This document shows positions 38,154 to 47,800 of a stretch of DNA of 64,000 nt, one piece after another. Both the position numbers and the translations under genes were made by a program. Position 1 is the first letter of the stretch. Every line of letters begins with the position of its first letter. The stretch lies in assembly GCF_016725325.1 (NCBI RefSeq), contig NZ_CP068083.1, positions 3,286,001-3,350,000 of the forward strand, read 5' to 3'. This stretch comes from Sphingobacterium spiritivorum (GTDB lineage: Bacteria > Bacteroidota > Bacteroidia > Sphingobacteriales > Sphingobacteriaceae). The notes under the pieces were generated by a model. The model had not been told where the DNA came from. It ran no database searches and saw only the letters and a list, made by a program, of their open reading frames with translations.

Positions 38154-38762
38154 ATGGATAATACACAAAAGAAGAAAAACCAGATTGTTAAAGCCGCTCT
38201 CAAACGCTTTGCTCATTTCGGTATTCCGAAAACTACCATGAGTGAGATAGCAGATGATGTGCATTTGACAAAAGCTAATCTTTATTACTATTTTCCTGAT
38301 AAAATTTCCCTGATCAAAGATTCTATTCTGGCTATAGTGGCTGAAATGGATGTTGTGGAACGGGATGCTATGAATACCGAAAAAGGAGGGGTACTGGTAC
38401 TGTTAAACAGATTACTGGATATACGGGCCTTTTTCGTAAAGAAATATTACATGTTCTACATATTTGAAAATGTAGACTGGATCAAAGATCCGAGTATTTC
38501 ATTAGAGATAGATTCTCTTATTCAGCAGGATGAAGATCAATATTGTCAAATCTTTGAAAAGGCTAAGGAACAGGGTGAATTGGCCGATCTGGATCCACGT
38601 TATCTGGCCAAAAATTACAGCGATACTATGCGGGGACTAGGATTGATGGGAAATGTGACCAATATTATACAGGGATATCCGAGTATTGATAATCTGGATG
38701 ATATCCTGGAAAGACAGAAAGAGGTCACTGAGATTATGTTCTACGGCATGCGCAAAAAATAG
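38154..38762 (+). CDS. TetR/AcrR family transcriptional regulator
   Basis: The protein has 202 aa. The N-terminal TetR helix-turn-helix domain spans about 8-55 (QIVKAALKRFAHFGIPKTTM, HLTKANLYYYFPDKISLIKD). The C-terminal ligand-binding region is all-helical and not specific enough to name an inducer. It is the first gene of an operon with a tolC-like, a membrane-fusion and an RND gene (gaps of 35, 10 and 23 bp), so it most likely represses this efflux pump. Confidence 0.95.
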   Translation: MDNTQKKKNQIVKAALKRFAHFGIPKTTMSEIADDVHLTKANLYYYFPDKISLIKDSILAIVAEMDVVERDAMNTEKGGVLVLLNRLLDIRAFFVKKYYMFYIFENVDWIKDPSISLEIDSLIQQDEDQYCQIFEKAKEQGELADLDPRYLAKNYSDTMRGLGLMGNVTNIIQGYPSIDNLDDILERQKEVTEIMFYGMRKK

Positions 38763-38797
38763 AGAAGACAATCACTATGTACACACTAAATATAAAT

Positions 38798-40135
38798 ATG
38801 AATAGAATAAGCAAATTGTTAATGGTCCTGCTGAGCTTCGGAATCTTCGGTTCTGCACATGCTCAGGAAGAACTGACACTCAAAGAGGCCATACAGTATG
38901 CGCTTCAGAATAAAGCTGATGCTAAAAAATCAAAACTGGATGTAATCAATGCAGAAAATAAGATCAGCGAAGTGCGTTCTAATGCTTTACCTCAAATTAA
39001 CCTGAGTGCAGGTTTGACCTACAATCCGATTATACAGAAAATTGCTCTTCCGGATTTTACAGGACAGACAGGCGGAACGACATTAGTCGAGATGGGCCAG
39101 AAATGGCAGGCGACTCCAACTGTTTCACTGACTCAGCAGATCTTTAATCAATCGGTATTTACAGGTTTGAAAGCAGCAAGTACAACCCGTGCTTTCTATC
39201 AGATCAATCATGAAATGACGGAAGAACAGTTGATCGAGCGTGTAGCAAACAGTTACTACGATGTATATCAGGCAAAAATGCAACTGGAAACCATAGAGAG
39301 CAATCTCAAAAGTACCCGGAAAACACGTGATGTCATCTTTGGTTCATATTCAAACGGACTGGCTAAAAAAATAGATCTGGACCGTACAGATGTAGCAGTT
39401 AACAATCTGGAATCGTCCAAATTACAAAAGATGAATGAAATCCAGCTGAAAGAGAATGCACTGAAATTTGTGATCGGTATGGATGTCAATAAAGATATTC
39501 AGATGCCAAAAAGTACATTTAATATAGATCTTAAAATCGCTAATCTGGATACAGCACAACTGGATAACAGAACGGAGATAAAATTGCTGGCTACACAAAG
39601 AGAACTGAATGTATTCAATAAAAAATCAATTGAAGCTCAGTATTATCCGACTTTATCTCTACAGGCAAGCTATGGATATGCCGGTTTCGGACAGAAATTT
39701 CCATTGGTTAACAACAATGGGGTATGGGCGAATTTTGCTTCCATCGGTGTGAATCTTTCCTTCCCTATATTCAACGGATTCTCGACACGCTCTAAAGTAA
39801 GACAGGCACAGATCGATATCGATAAGCTGGATGTGGATATTTCGGATAAAAAACTAAGTCTGATGACCGATGCGAATAATGCACAGAAGCAATTAAAAAA
39901 CAGCCTTCTGAATATCAATATGCAACAGGCAAATATGGAACTTGCAAAAGAGGTCCTGTCTAATGTCGAGAATAACTATAAAAATGGTTTGGCTACATTA
40001 ACAGATCTTTTGGATGCAGAAAAAGCATATGCTGAAGCTCAAAACAATCATTCTACAGCTTTGTTGAACTACAAAGTTGCTGAAATACAAATTATTAAAT
40101 CAAACGGGAATTTAAAATCACTTATCAACGAATAA
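38798..40135 (+). CDS. TolC family outer-membrane efflux protein
   Basis: This is the outer-membrane channel of a tripartite efflux pump, about 445 aa. I favour the ATG at 38798 because it begins a good signal peptide (MNRISKLLMVLLSFGIFGSA, cleaved after HAQ); an ATG at 38777 would add seven residues. The two OEP repeats are visible as long coiled segments, with ELTLKEAIQYALQNKADAKK at the start and GLATLTDLLDAEKAYAEAQN near the end. The adjacent genes supply the adaptor and the pump. Confidence 0.95.
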   Translation: MNRISKLLMVLLSFGIFGSAHAQEELTLKEAIQYALQNKADAKKSKLDVINAENKISEVRSNALPQINLSAGLTYNPIIQKIALPDFTGQTGGTTLVEMGQKWQATPTVSLTQQIFNQSVFTGLKAASTTRAFYQINHEMTEEQLIERVANSYYDVYQAKMQLETIESNLKSTRKTRDVIFGSYSNGLAKKIDLDRTDVAVNNLESSKLQKMNEIQLKENALKFVIGMDVNKDIQMPKSTFNIDLKIANLDTAQLDNRTEIKLLATQRELNVFNKKSIEAQYYPTLSLQASYGYAGFGQKFPLVNNNGVWANFASIGVNLSFPIFNGFSTRSKVRQAQIDIDKLDVDISDKKLSLMTDANNAQKQLKNSLLNINMQQANMELAKEVLSNVENNYKNGLATLTDLLDAEKAYAEAQNNHSTALLNYKVAEIQIIKSNGNLKSLINE

Positions 40136-40145
40136 TTAACCACAG

Positions 40146-41204
40146 ATGAAACGGACAATCATAACCATCGTAATTATAGTAGCAGCACTGGCTGGTATTA
40201 TGTTTATTTTGAATAAGAATAAAGAAAAGAATAAAGCGGAAACTGAAATCGTAGCACAACAGAATGCAGCGGTAGCTGTACGTATTGATACTGTTGCTGT
40301 TCGCGAAATGAATGCCCAGTATATTTCTAATGGTACATTTATGCCATTTAAAGAGATGAGATTATCTGCCGAAACACCGGGTAGAGTGAAAACTGTACTG
40401 GTTGATGAAGGTGATTTTGTGACCGCAGGACAAGTACTTGCAACTGTAGTAGGAGACAAGCTGAATGTGAATACACAGAATGCACAGGCTTCCTATAATA
40501 CGTCTAAAGCAGATTATGAACGATACAAAAATGCTTTTCAGACAGGAGGTGTGACACAGCAACAATTGGATCAGGCCAAATTAAAAATGGAAAGTGATCT
40601 GAATAACCTGAAAAGTGCGCAGCTGAATGCTTCTGATGCAACGGTAAGAGCAGGGATCAGCGGAACAATCAACGAACGTAAAATCGAACCGGGTACTTAT
40701 GTATCTCCCGGTACTGAAATGTTCTCACTGGTGAATGTCGGTACGTTGAAACTAAGAGTGAATGTTGACGAGAAGAATGTTGTAAAGCTTAAAGTTGGTC
40801 AGAATATCAAAATTACAGCAAGTGTATATCCGGACAAATCTTTCGAAGGAAAGATTACCTTCATTGCTCCTAAAGCAGACGGAAGTCTTAATTTCCCTGT
40901 GGAGATCGAGGTAAAAAACAATCCTAACAATGAACTTCGTGCAGGTATGTACGGTACTGCAGTATTTGGTGCAGATCAGTTATTACCGGTACTTACTGTC
41001 CCTAGAACAGCATTCGTTGGGAGTGTAAGTTCCAATCAGATATTTGTCAATGAAAATAATAAAGCAGTCCTTAAGACGATCACTTCCGGACGCAATTTCG
41101 GTGACTATGTAGAAGTGCTGGACGGACTTTCTGCAGGTCAGATCGTGATTACAAGTGGACAAATCAACTTGCTGAACAATACGCCGATCAGCATTATTAA
41201 ATAA
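40146..41204 (+). CDS. RND efflux periplasmic adaptor (membrane fusion protein)
   Basis: The 352-aa adaptor links the RND pump to the TolC channel. It has an N-terminal membrane helix (about 4-22, TIITIVIIVAALAGIMFILN), a lipoyl/hairpin region (GRVKTVLVDEGDFVTAGQVL and the coiled stretch to about 165), a beta-barrel domain (LKLRVNVDEKNVVKLKVGQN), and a membrane-proximal end (VEVLDGLSAGQIVITSGQIN). There is no lipobox cysteine, so it is anchored by its helix. Confidence 0.96.
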   Translation: MKRTIITIVIIVAALAGIMFILNKNKEKNKAETEIVAQQNAAVAVRIDTVAVREMNAQYISNGTFMPFKEMRLSAETPGRVKTVLVDEGDFVTAGQVLATVVGDKLNVNTQNAQASYNTSKADYERYKNAFQTGGVTQQQLDQAKLKMESDLNNLKSAQLNASDATVRAGISGTINERKIEPGTYVSPGTEMFSLVNVGTLKLRVNVDEKNVVKLKVGQNIKITASVYPDKSFEGKITFIAPKADGSLNFPVEIEVKNNPNNELRAGMYGTAVFGADQLLPVLTVPRTAFVGSVSSNQIFVNENNKAVLKTITSGRNFGDYVEVLDGLSAGQIVITSGQINLLNNTPISIIK

Positions 41205-41227
41205 TTGTTTGAAACAAAAGATATTTC

Positions 41228-44200
41228 ATGAAAATTTCAGAAATCTCGATAAAGCGCCCCAGTATAATCATCGTACTGTTTATTATACTTACGCTGGGTG
41301 GTTTGTTTAGTTATAAGCTGTTAAGCTACGAGTTGATTCCTAAGTTTGAGGTCAACGTTATTACAGTACAGACGGTGTATCCGGGAGCCTCACCTTCTGA
41401 GGTAGAGAATACGGTATCCAAGAAAATTGAGGATGCGATATCTTCCCTGGAAAACGTAAAACGTGTAGAGACAAAGTCATATGAGAGTTTATCATTAGTC
41501 ATGATTACCCTTAATGATAATGCAGATGCCAACTACGCATTGAATGATGCGCAACGTAAGATAAATGCTATCCTTAAAGATTTACCGGATGATGTGGATC
41601 CACCTTCTCTGGTTAAATTTTCACTGGATGACATGCCTATCATGAATCTTTCCGTGACCAGTAAATTGTCTGAGAAAGAACTTTACGATCTTCTGGATAA
41701 GAAAATACAGCCTATCTTCTCCCGTATCACCGGGGTTGCACAGGTAGATATGATCGGTGGACAGGAGCGTGAAATCAAAGTAACGCTAGATCCTAAGAAA
41801 ATGGAAGGTTACGGATTGAGTATCGCTCAGGTACAGCAGGATATCTTATCATCCAATCTGGATTTCCCTACTGGTAATGTCAAGACCAGAAGTAGTCAGA
41901 TCCTGATCAGGCTGTCCGGTAAATACAGATCTATTGAGGATATGCGTAATCTGCCTATAACGGCTAAAACAGCCGGTAGCGGAGGACAATCTCTGGACAT
42001 TCCGATCCGACTTGGTGATATTGCAGATATCGAAGACGGTCAGAAAGAGGTTGAAAAGATCGCTCGTCTGGATCAGCAGAACACCATTCTGATGCAGGTC
42101 AAAAAACAATCTGATGCCAATGCAGTAGAGGTGAGTAAGCTTGTAAAAGCAACAATTGAAACGGTACAGAAGGATTATGCTGAACAGGGTATTAAAGTAC
42201 TGGTGGCGAATGATACATCTGAATATACGCTGAAAGCGGCTAATAACGTTTTGTTTGACCTCTTCCTGGCGATTGTACTGGTTGGTGTGATCATGTTATT
42301 CTTCCTGCACAGTTTACGGGATGCGGCAGTCGTCATGGTAGCGATTCCATTGTCACTGATTGCTACATTTATCGGTATCTATCTGATGGGCTATACGCTC
42401 AACCTGATGAGTCTTCTGGGACTCAGTCTCGTGGTTGGTATTCTTGTGGATGATGCGATCGTAGTTGTGGAGAATATTCACCGGCATATGGAGATGGGTA
42501 AGAGTAAAATCAGAGCGGCGTATGACGGAGCGGCGGAGATCGGATTTACAGTAACAGCGATTACAATGGTAATCGTGGTGGTATTCCTTCCTATTGCAAT
42601 GGCAAGTGGTCTGGTTGCTAATATCCTGGCTCAGTTCTGTGTGACGGTTATTATTGCGACAGGATTATCTTTATTGGTATCATTCACCGTAGTGCCATGG
42701 TTATACTCCCGCTTTGGTAAATTAGAACATATCAATCCGCATACTTTCTTTGGTAAGATCATACACGGTTTTGAAGCTGGTCTGACAGCTTTTACACACA
42801 GTATTTCGGATTTGTTGAAATGGTGTATCGATTCCCGCAAAAATAAGGTAATTACCCTGTTTATTGTATTGATCGTCTTTGTCGCATCTTTAGGTCTGGT
42901 GGGTGCCGGATATATAGGTGGAGAGTTTTTCCCGTCTTCGGATAAAGGAGAATTTTTGGTGCAGTTGGAACTAAATAAGGATGCTTCTATCGAATCTTCC
43001 AACTTTATGACTCAGCGTGCTGAAGCTTATATCTCTAAATTTAAGGAAGTAAAACGTACGATTACGACTGTCGGACAATCGAGTGATGGTATGGGAGGAA
43101 CTACCGGTACGAAATACAAGGCCGAGATCCATGTCATTCTGATAGACCAGAAGGAACGAACCGAGAGTACGAAAGTCTTTGGTGCCAAACTGAAGAGAGG
43201 ACTTGAAAAAGAACTTGTCGGCTCTAAAGTGAAAACAGTAACCGTTGGTATGATGGGAGCTGAACAGGCACCTATCACAATGACTGTTATCGGTTCGGAT
43301 ATGAAAGATGCTCTTGAATTTGCAAATAAAGCGGCTGATCAGTTGCGTAAGATCGAGGGGGCTACAGAGGTCAAGCTGACATCTGAAGATGGTAACCCGG
43401 AGATCAATGTGCAGGTAGACCGCGATAAGATGAATTCACTGGGTCTGGGACTTTCTACAGTAGGTATGGCCATGCAGACTGCCTTCAGTGGTAACACAGA
43501 TGGTAAATTCAGAGCAGGAGAGTATGAGTACGATATTAACATCCGTTTTGGAGAAGAAGACCGTAAGAATATTGAAGACGTAAGAAACCTGTTGTTTATC
43601 AATAATATGGGGCAGAAAATACGTCTGGAGCAATTTGCAACGATCAGTTACAGTTCAGGTCCGACCTTATTGGAACGTCGTGACAAATCTCCTTCTGTAT
43701 CTATACAGGCGCAGGTTATCGGACGTCCTTCCGGTACTATTGCAACGGAATGGGAAGCACAATTTAAAGAGTTGCCGCGTAAACCAGGAGTGAGTTATAT
43801 GTGGGGTGGTGATATGGAAAACCAGCAGGAAGGTTTCGGTACATTAGGATTTGCGTTGTTAGCATCTATTATCCTTGTCTACCTGGTGATGGTGTCTCTG
43901 TATGACAGTTTTGTCACACCATTTATCGTTATTTTCTCTGTACCGTTGTCTTTTATCGGAGCATTACTGTTAATGGCTCTTACCGATACGTCTCTGAATA
44001 TCTTTACGATTCTGGGGATTATCATGTTGATTGGTCTGGTATGTAAAAATGCGATTCTATTGGTCGATTTTGCCAATATGCGTAAAGACGCCGGTGACAA
44101 TACACATGATGCATTAGTCGCGGCCAACCATGCCCGTCTCCGTCCGATCCTGATGACTACTATTGCGATGGTATTCGGTATGGTGCCGATTGCGATAGCT

Positions 44201-44425
44201 ACAGGTGAGGGTGCAGATATGAACAGAGGTCTTGCGATCGTAATTATCGGAGGGTTACTTTCCTCCTTATTCCTGACACTGGTAATTGTACCGGTTGTCT
44301 ATTCGATATTCGACAGTTTACAGAAACGCTTTGGTCAGCATGAGAAGCTTGATTATGAAGCTTTAATGAAAGCTGACTACGAGCCGAATAAGGATTATGT
44401 AGACGAGATGTCTGTCAAACACTAG
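41228..44425 (+). CDS. RND family efflux permease (AcrB/MexB superfamily)
   Basis: This 1065-aa inner-membrane proton-driven pump has 12 helices in two homologous halves. It begins MKISEISIKRPSIIIVLFII. It has the porter motif VYPGASPSEVENTVSKKIED, the TM4 proton-relay residues in LVVGILVDDAIVVVENIHRH, and the second-half equivalents GLVCKNAILLVDFANMRKDA and RLRPILMTTIAMVFGMVPIA. The substrate cannot be deduced; family members export drugs, bile-type detergents and metabolites. It is the last gene of the operon and is followed by a strong terminator. Confidence 0.97.
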   Translation: MKISEISIKRPSIIIVLFIILTLGGLFSYKLLSYELIPKFEVNVITVQTVYPGASPSEVENTVSKKIEDAISSLENVKRVETKSYESLSLVMITLNDNADANYALNDAQRKINAILKDLPDDVDPPSLVKFSLDDMPIMNLSVTSKLSEKELYDLLDKKIQPIFSRITGVAQVDMIGGQEREIKVTLDPKKMEGYGLSIAQVQQDILSSNLDFPTGNVKTRSSQILIRLSGKYRSIEDMRNLPITAKTAGSGGQSLDIPIRLGDIADIEDGQKEVEKIARLDQQNTILMQVKKQSDANAVEVSKLVKATIETVQKDYAEQGIKVLVANDTSEYTLKAANNVLFDLFLAIVLVGVIMLFFLHSLRDAAVVMVAIPLSLIATFIGIYLMGYTLNLMSLLGLSLVVGILVDDAIVVVENIHRHMEMGKSKIRAAYDGAAEIGFTVTAITMVIVVVFLPIAMASGLVANILAQFCVTVIIATGLSLLVSFTVVPWLYSRFGKLEHINPHTFFGKIIHGFEAGLTAFTHSISDLLKWCIDSRKNKVITLFIVLIVFVASLGLVGAGYIGGEFFPSSDKGEFLVQLELNKDASIESSNFMTQRAEAYISKFKEVKRTITTVGQSSDGMGGTTGTKYKAEIHVILIDQKERTESTKVFGAKLKRGLEKELVGSKVKTVTVGMMGAEQAPITMTVIGSDMKDALEFANKAADQLRKIEGATEVKLTSEDGNPEINVQVDRDKMNSLGLGLSTVGMAMQTAFSGNTDGKFRAGEYEYDINIRFGEEDRKNIEDVRNLLFINNMGQKIRLEQFATISYSSGPTLLERRDKSPSVSIQAQVIGRPSGTIATEWEAQFKELPRKPGVSYMWGGDMENQQEGFGTLGFALLASIILVYLVMVSLYDSFVTPFIVIFSVPLSFIGALLLMALTDTSLNIFTILGIIMLIGLVCKNAILLVDFANMRKDAGDNTHDALVAANHARLRPILMTTIAMVFGMVPIAIATGEGADMNRGLAIVIIGGLLSSLFLTLVIVPVVYSIFDSLQKRFGQHEKLDYEALMKADYEPNKDYVDEMSVKH

Positions 44426-44454
44426 AATACCTTTATTTTACAATTTGTTTATAT

Positions 44455-44488
44455 AAGCCATTCCGGATTCCGGAATGGCTTTTTTGTT
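44455..44488 (+). terminator. Terminator of the RND efflux operon
   Basis: The perfect stem AAGCCATTCCGG / CCGGAATGGCTT encloses ATT-type loop bases and is followed by a T6 run. Confidence 0.92.
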
Positions 44489-44704
44489 ATGGAAAAAATC
44501 TGCGATAATACAACCGGATTGATTCGCTTACAAAATGCTAAATATGATATTACCCGGGTACCGGTTAATCTGAACTGATTTTTCCGTGAAGGTTTTTAAT
44601 TCTTGTTCTTTTGTCAATTTATTTAACAGTTAACTAACAGAGGTATAATCTATTACGGTTTTATTTTTGAATATTATAATGGGTGTAAAAAATTTCTTTT
44701 GATT

Positions 44705-44770
44705 TAAAATATTTCATATATTAGGGCTGTTAATCTTTGTTATTGGAATTGCAGATCAATTTTTAATTTT
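44705..44770 (+). promoter_or_regulatory. Conserved leader/promoter block, copy 1 (block 1 of fibre-like genes)
   Basis: This block is nearly identical to 50870-50935, in front of the second gene block. The best conserved core is GCTGTTAATCTTT followed by ATTATTGGAATTGC-type sequence. It lies about 100 bp upstream of the first gene in both cases. Conservation in otherwise unrelated gaps suggests a shared promoter or leader. The rest of the 378-bp gap (44489-44866) shows no gene. Confidence 0.65.
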
Positions 44771-44866
44771 CTCCTGAAAGGTGTTTACAGGGATTACTAT
44801 TTTCTTGTAAAAGACTGGAAATGCTATAGTAGTGAAATTCTCAGATTCGTTAAAAATCAATTAAAA

Positions 44867-45853
44867 ATGAAAAGAATCATTTGTCTTGCGCTGTTAGGTG
44901 TGGCCATAAATGGGGTACATAGTCAGCAGCAATTAAGTATGGAGGACAGTCGTAGTATTCCATCGGTACCTCAACATTATAATTCAAAGCTCAAAGGTAG
45001 TTTTAAGTATAATTACATCTTAGGGTTAAACGATCCGAGTCTTTTTTCAACCGTTTTAGGATTACGTGCATGGATGGATGACACAGGCGGAAAAGGGCAT
45101 GAAATAGCTTTTACTGATAATAATCTTTATATAAGGTCCGGATATGATAGCGGCTGGGAAGGCTGGCGGAAAATTCTTACGACAGATGCTAATGGCTATG
45201 TCGGAATCGGAACAAATAATCCACAAACATTTTTGACTTTGAAAAATCAAACAAATGATAAAGACTATATTTCAATTATAAGAACTGATGATAGCCCCAA
45301 TATGGATATAATTTCTTCCTATAATGGATCGGATGATATTCAGTCAGGATCTTTTGCTTATGGAGTCAGACCTGTAGATGATGCATGGCAGATATGGAAT
45401 AGAACGACTGGTATTAGTTGGGTTAATCTGGTTTCTGTCAAGGCAAACGGGAACGTAGGAATTGGTACAGCTACTCCGCAGGATAAATTAGCTGTCAACG
45501 GTAATATCCGTGCCAGAGAAATCAAAGTGGAGACTAATAACTGGCCGGATTATGTATTTGAAGAAGATTATAAACTGAAGTCTCTGGCTGAATTGGAAAC
45601 TTTTATCAAAGCCAACAAGCACCTTCCGGATATCCCTTCTGCTAAAAAGATAGAAGAGGATGGACTGTCAGTAGGAGAGATGAACAAACTTATGATGAAA
45701 AAGATAGAAGAGCTGACTTTACATCTGATTGAGAAAGACAAGCAGCTGCAACAACAGGACACATTTCAACAAACACTTTTACAGGATGTAAATATGCTGA
45801 AAGAAAAAGTAAATCAGCAGGCTAACGAAATTAACCAACTAAAGAATAAATGA
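44867..45853 (+). CDS. Fibre-like secreted protein 1 (type A N-terminal domain)
   Basis: The product is 328 aa with a signal peptide ending ...GVHSQ. The N-terminal domain (about 20-120) begins QQLSMEDSRSIPSVPQ and contains GHEIAFTDNNLYIRSGYDSG and GWEGWRKI, a pattern like the knob domains of phage tail fibres and pyocins. The same type opens the second block (51041). A second, shorter domain follows (about 121-190). The bridge VGIGTATPQDKL leads into the shared C-terminal module (about 205-290, NWPDYVFEEDYKL) and a coiled coil with QQ-rich heptads. The stop overlaps the region of the next start, so the genes are translationally coupled. Confidence 0.85.
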   Translation: MKRIICLALLGVAINGVHSQQQLSMEDSRSIPSVPQHYNSKLKGSFKYNYILGLNDPSLFSTVLGLRAWMDDTGGKGHEIAFTDNNLYIRSGYDSGWEGWRKILTTDANGYVGIGTNNPQTFLTLKNQTNDKDYISIIRTDDSPNMDIISSYNGSDDIQSGSFAYGVRPVDDAWQIWNRTTGISWVNLVSVKANGNVGIGTATPQDKLAVNGNIRAREIKVETNNWPDYVFEEDYKLKSLAELETFIKANKHLPDIPSAKKIEEDGLSVGEMNKLMMKKIEELTLHLIEKDKQLQQQDTFQQTLLQDVNMLKEKVNQQANEINQLKNK

Positions 45854-45855
45854 TA

Positions 45856-46806
45856 ATGAAAAGATTTGCCGGACTTTTAATCGCCTTAAGCTTATTTCCA
45901 ATACTCGTATGGTCACAGAGCAGAAATGATGCTGGGCTGCGTGGTGATGCCGGAGCCGTTTCCGGATTTTTTGATGCAAATATCCCTGTTAATTTTCCAA
46001 GTGTAGCCAGTGAATGGTGGCATCTGCTGGATGTCAGGCACTCAAATCCTAATAACAACTTTGCCATGCAGTTTTCGGGAAGTTTTTTTGACCAGCATTT
46101 ATACTTCCGGAAAACAAATAATAATCCGGCTACCCCCTGGAGTCGGGTATTGCTGGAGACGAATGGTAAAGTCGGAATAGGTACTGATGACCCGCAGCAA
46201 AAGCTGGATGTAAAAGGGCATATCTCTGCAGAAGGTACATTAATATCTACTGTTTCTGATCCAAATATAGGAGGCACTATTTTACTTAGCAATCCTGCAA
46301 AAACAGCTAATGGTGCAGCCATGTACTGGAGAATATATAACATGGCTGGTGCATATGGTAATAGTCTGCAGTTCTGGGCATATGACGCAACAGGATGTAA
46401 TTCAGGAGGCCTCTGTGCCAACAGGTTTACCATTATGGATAACGGGAATGTTGGAATTGGTATTACTACTCCGCAGGATAAACTAGCTGTCAACGGTAAT
46501 ATCCGTGCCAGAGAAATCAAAGTGGAGACTAACAACTGGCCGGACTATGTATTTGAAGAAGATTATAAACTAACCCCTCTGGCTGAAGTAGAAACTTTTA
46601 TCAAAGCGAATAAGCATCTTCCGGATATCCCTTCTGCTAAAAAGATAGAAGAGGATGGACTGTCTCTAGGAGAAATGAACAAACTTATGATGAAAAAGAT
46701 AGAAGAACTCACTTTACATCTGATAGAGAAAGACAAGCAGCTGCAGACACAACAGGAAGAGCTGAATACGTTAAAGATGCAATTCAGAGCTATTCAAAAT
46801 AAATAG
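45856..46806 (+). CDS. Fibre-like secreted protein 2 (type B knob-like domain)
   Basis: The product is about 316 aa. I prefer the ATG at 45856 (MKRFAGLLIALSLFPILVWS) over the one at 45850 that overlaps the previous stop. The N-terminal domain begins SRNDAGLRGDAGAVSGFFDA and has WWHLLDVRHSNPNNNFAMQF and YFRKTNNNPATPWSRVLLET, again knob-like. It is a close paralogue of the product at 49656. A middle domain (about 120-200) has MYWRIYNMAGAYGNSLQFWA. The C-terminal module is nearly identical to that of gene 1, followed by a short coiled coil. Confidence 0.85.
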   Translation: MKRFAGLLIALSLFPILVWSQSRNDAGLRGDAGAVSGFFDANIPVNFPSVASEWWHLLDVRHSNPNNNFAMQFSGSFFDQHLYFRKTNNNPATPWSRVLLETNGKVGIGTDDPQQKLDVKGHISAEGTLISTVSDPNIGGTILLSNPAKTANGAAMYWRIYNMAGAYGNSLQFWAYDATGCNSGGLCANRFTIMDNGNVGIGITTPQDKLAVNGNIRAREIKVETNNWPDYVFEEDYKLTPLAEVETFIKANKHLPDIPSAKKIEEDGLSLGEMNKLMMKKIEELTLHLIEKDKQLQTQQEELNTLKMQFRAIQNK

Positions 46807-46836
46807 ATCTTTAAAATTTCAATACAAAAAGTACAC

Positions 46837-47799
46837 ATGAAAACAATAGTTCTATTCTTATGGATAAGTGTTTTAACCACTTTGGTCGATGCACAAGTTG
46901 CTACTACCTCATTTTTTGTGAACGGTGACAAGGATAAATTCTATCCGGTAATATTTCAGGATAATAACTGGGGAAACAGCGTTGCTACAGTAATAGAAAT
47001 CGGACGGTCAGATACCCATTATGATGAAGAATGGAGGGGGTCGATGATCGCACGTTTTCGTATACATAATATGCTTTGGGGACATGGTTCCCATTTTATT
47101 GAAACGGATATCTATCAGGGCAGGCATGGTAATGTCGATATTGTTCCATTTATTGCCGGGTATAAGGATGCAACTAGATATAGTGACAATAAGGAATTTA
47201 TTATATGGTTAAAAGGAGCTTCGACATATTTTTATGTATCTAACGCCGCTCAATCTCCCCGAATATATGATAATGTTCAAAATATATTACCTTATCAAGA
47301 GGAAGGCGGACCTGCGCATACCTTCAAGACCAGTGTGGAAGAGTATGTAAATTCGAGGGGATCCAATACGGATGGTGTTATTCATGTTATGGGACAAGCT
47401 ACCAATTATTTTGCCGGAAATATCGGGATCGGTAAACGGGATGCTACCGAAAAACTGGAGGTCAACGGCAATATCCGTGCTAAAGAAATCAAAGTGGAAA
47501 CTAACAACTGGCCGGATTATGTATTTGAAGAAGATTATAAACTGAAGTCTCTGACAGAAGTAGAAACTTTTATCAAAGCCAATAAGCATCTTCCGGATAT
47601 CCCTTCTGCTAAAAAGATAGAAGAGGATGGACTGTCTGTAGGAGAGATGAACAAGCTTATGATGAAAAAGATAGAAGAGCTGACTTTACATCTGATTGAG
47701 AAAGAGAAAGAGATCAGGGACTTAAAAGGAATAAAACAAGAAATTGTTGTGCTTCAGGAAGAAATACAACAACTAAAAGAGAACTTAATGCGAAAGTAA
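46837..47799 (+). CDS. Fibre-like secreted protein 3 (type C domain)
   Basis: The product is 320 aa with signal MKTIVLFLWISVLTTLVDAQ. The N-terminal region (about 21-200) contains DKFYPVIFQDNNWG, VIEIGRSDTHYDEEWRGSMI and SHFIETDIYQGR. It is paralogous to the protein at 54853 and I cannot assign a family. The bridge IGIGKRDATEKLEVNGNIRA lacks the usual TT.P. The C-terminal module (NWPDYVFEEDYKLKSL, HLPDIPSAKKIEEDG) is of the block 1 type. The start follows the previous stop by 30 bp, the longest gap inside this block. Confidence 0.83.
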   Translation: MKTIVLFLWISVLTTLVDAQVATTSFFVNGDKDKFYPVIFQDNNWGNSVATVIEIGRSDTHYDEEWRGSMIARFRIHNMLWGHGSHFIETDIYQGRHGNVDIVPFIAGYKDATRYSDNKEFIIWLKGASTYFYVSNAAQSPRIYDNVQNILPYQEEGGPAHTFKTSVEEYVNSRGSNTDGVIHVMGQATNYFAGNIGIGKRDATEKLEVNGNIRAKEIKVETNNWPDYVFEEDYKLKSLTEVETFIKANKHLPDIPSAKKIEEDGLSVGEMNKLMMKKIEELTLHLIEKEKEIRDLKGIKQEIVVLQEEIQQLKENLMRK

Positions 47800-47800
47800 G

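Noticed and set aside
45831..46535. Long minus-strand frame of 234 codons, and similar ones opposite the array
   Set aside because: It is antisense to the conserved module and recurs opposite several paralogues. It is a by-product of the repeated sequence, with no start signal.
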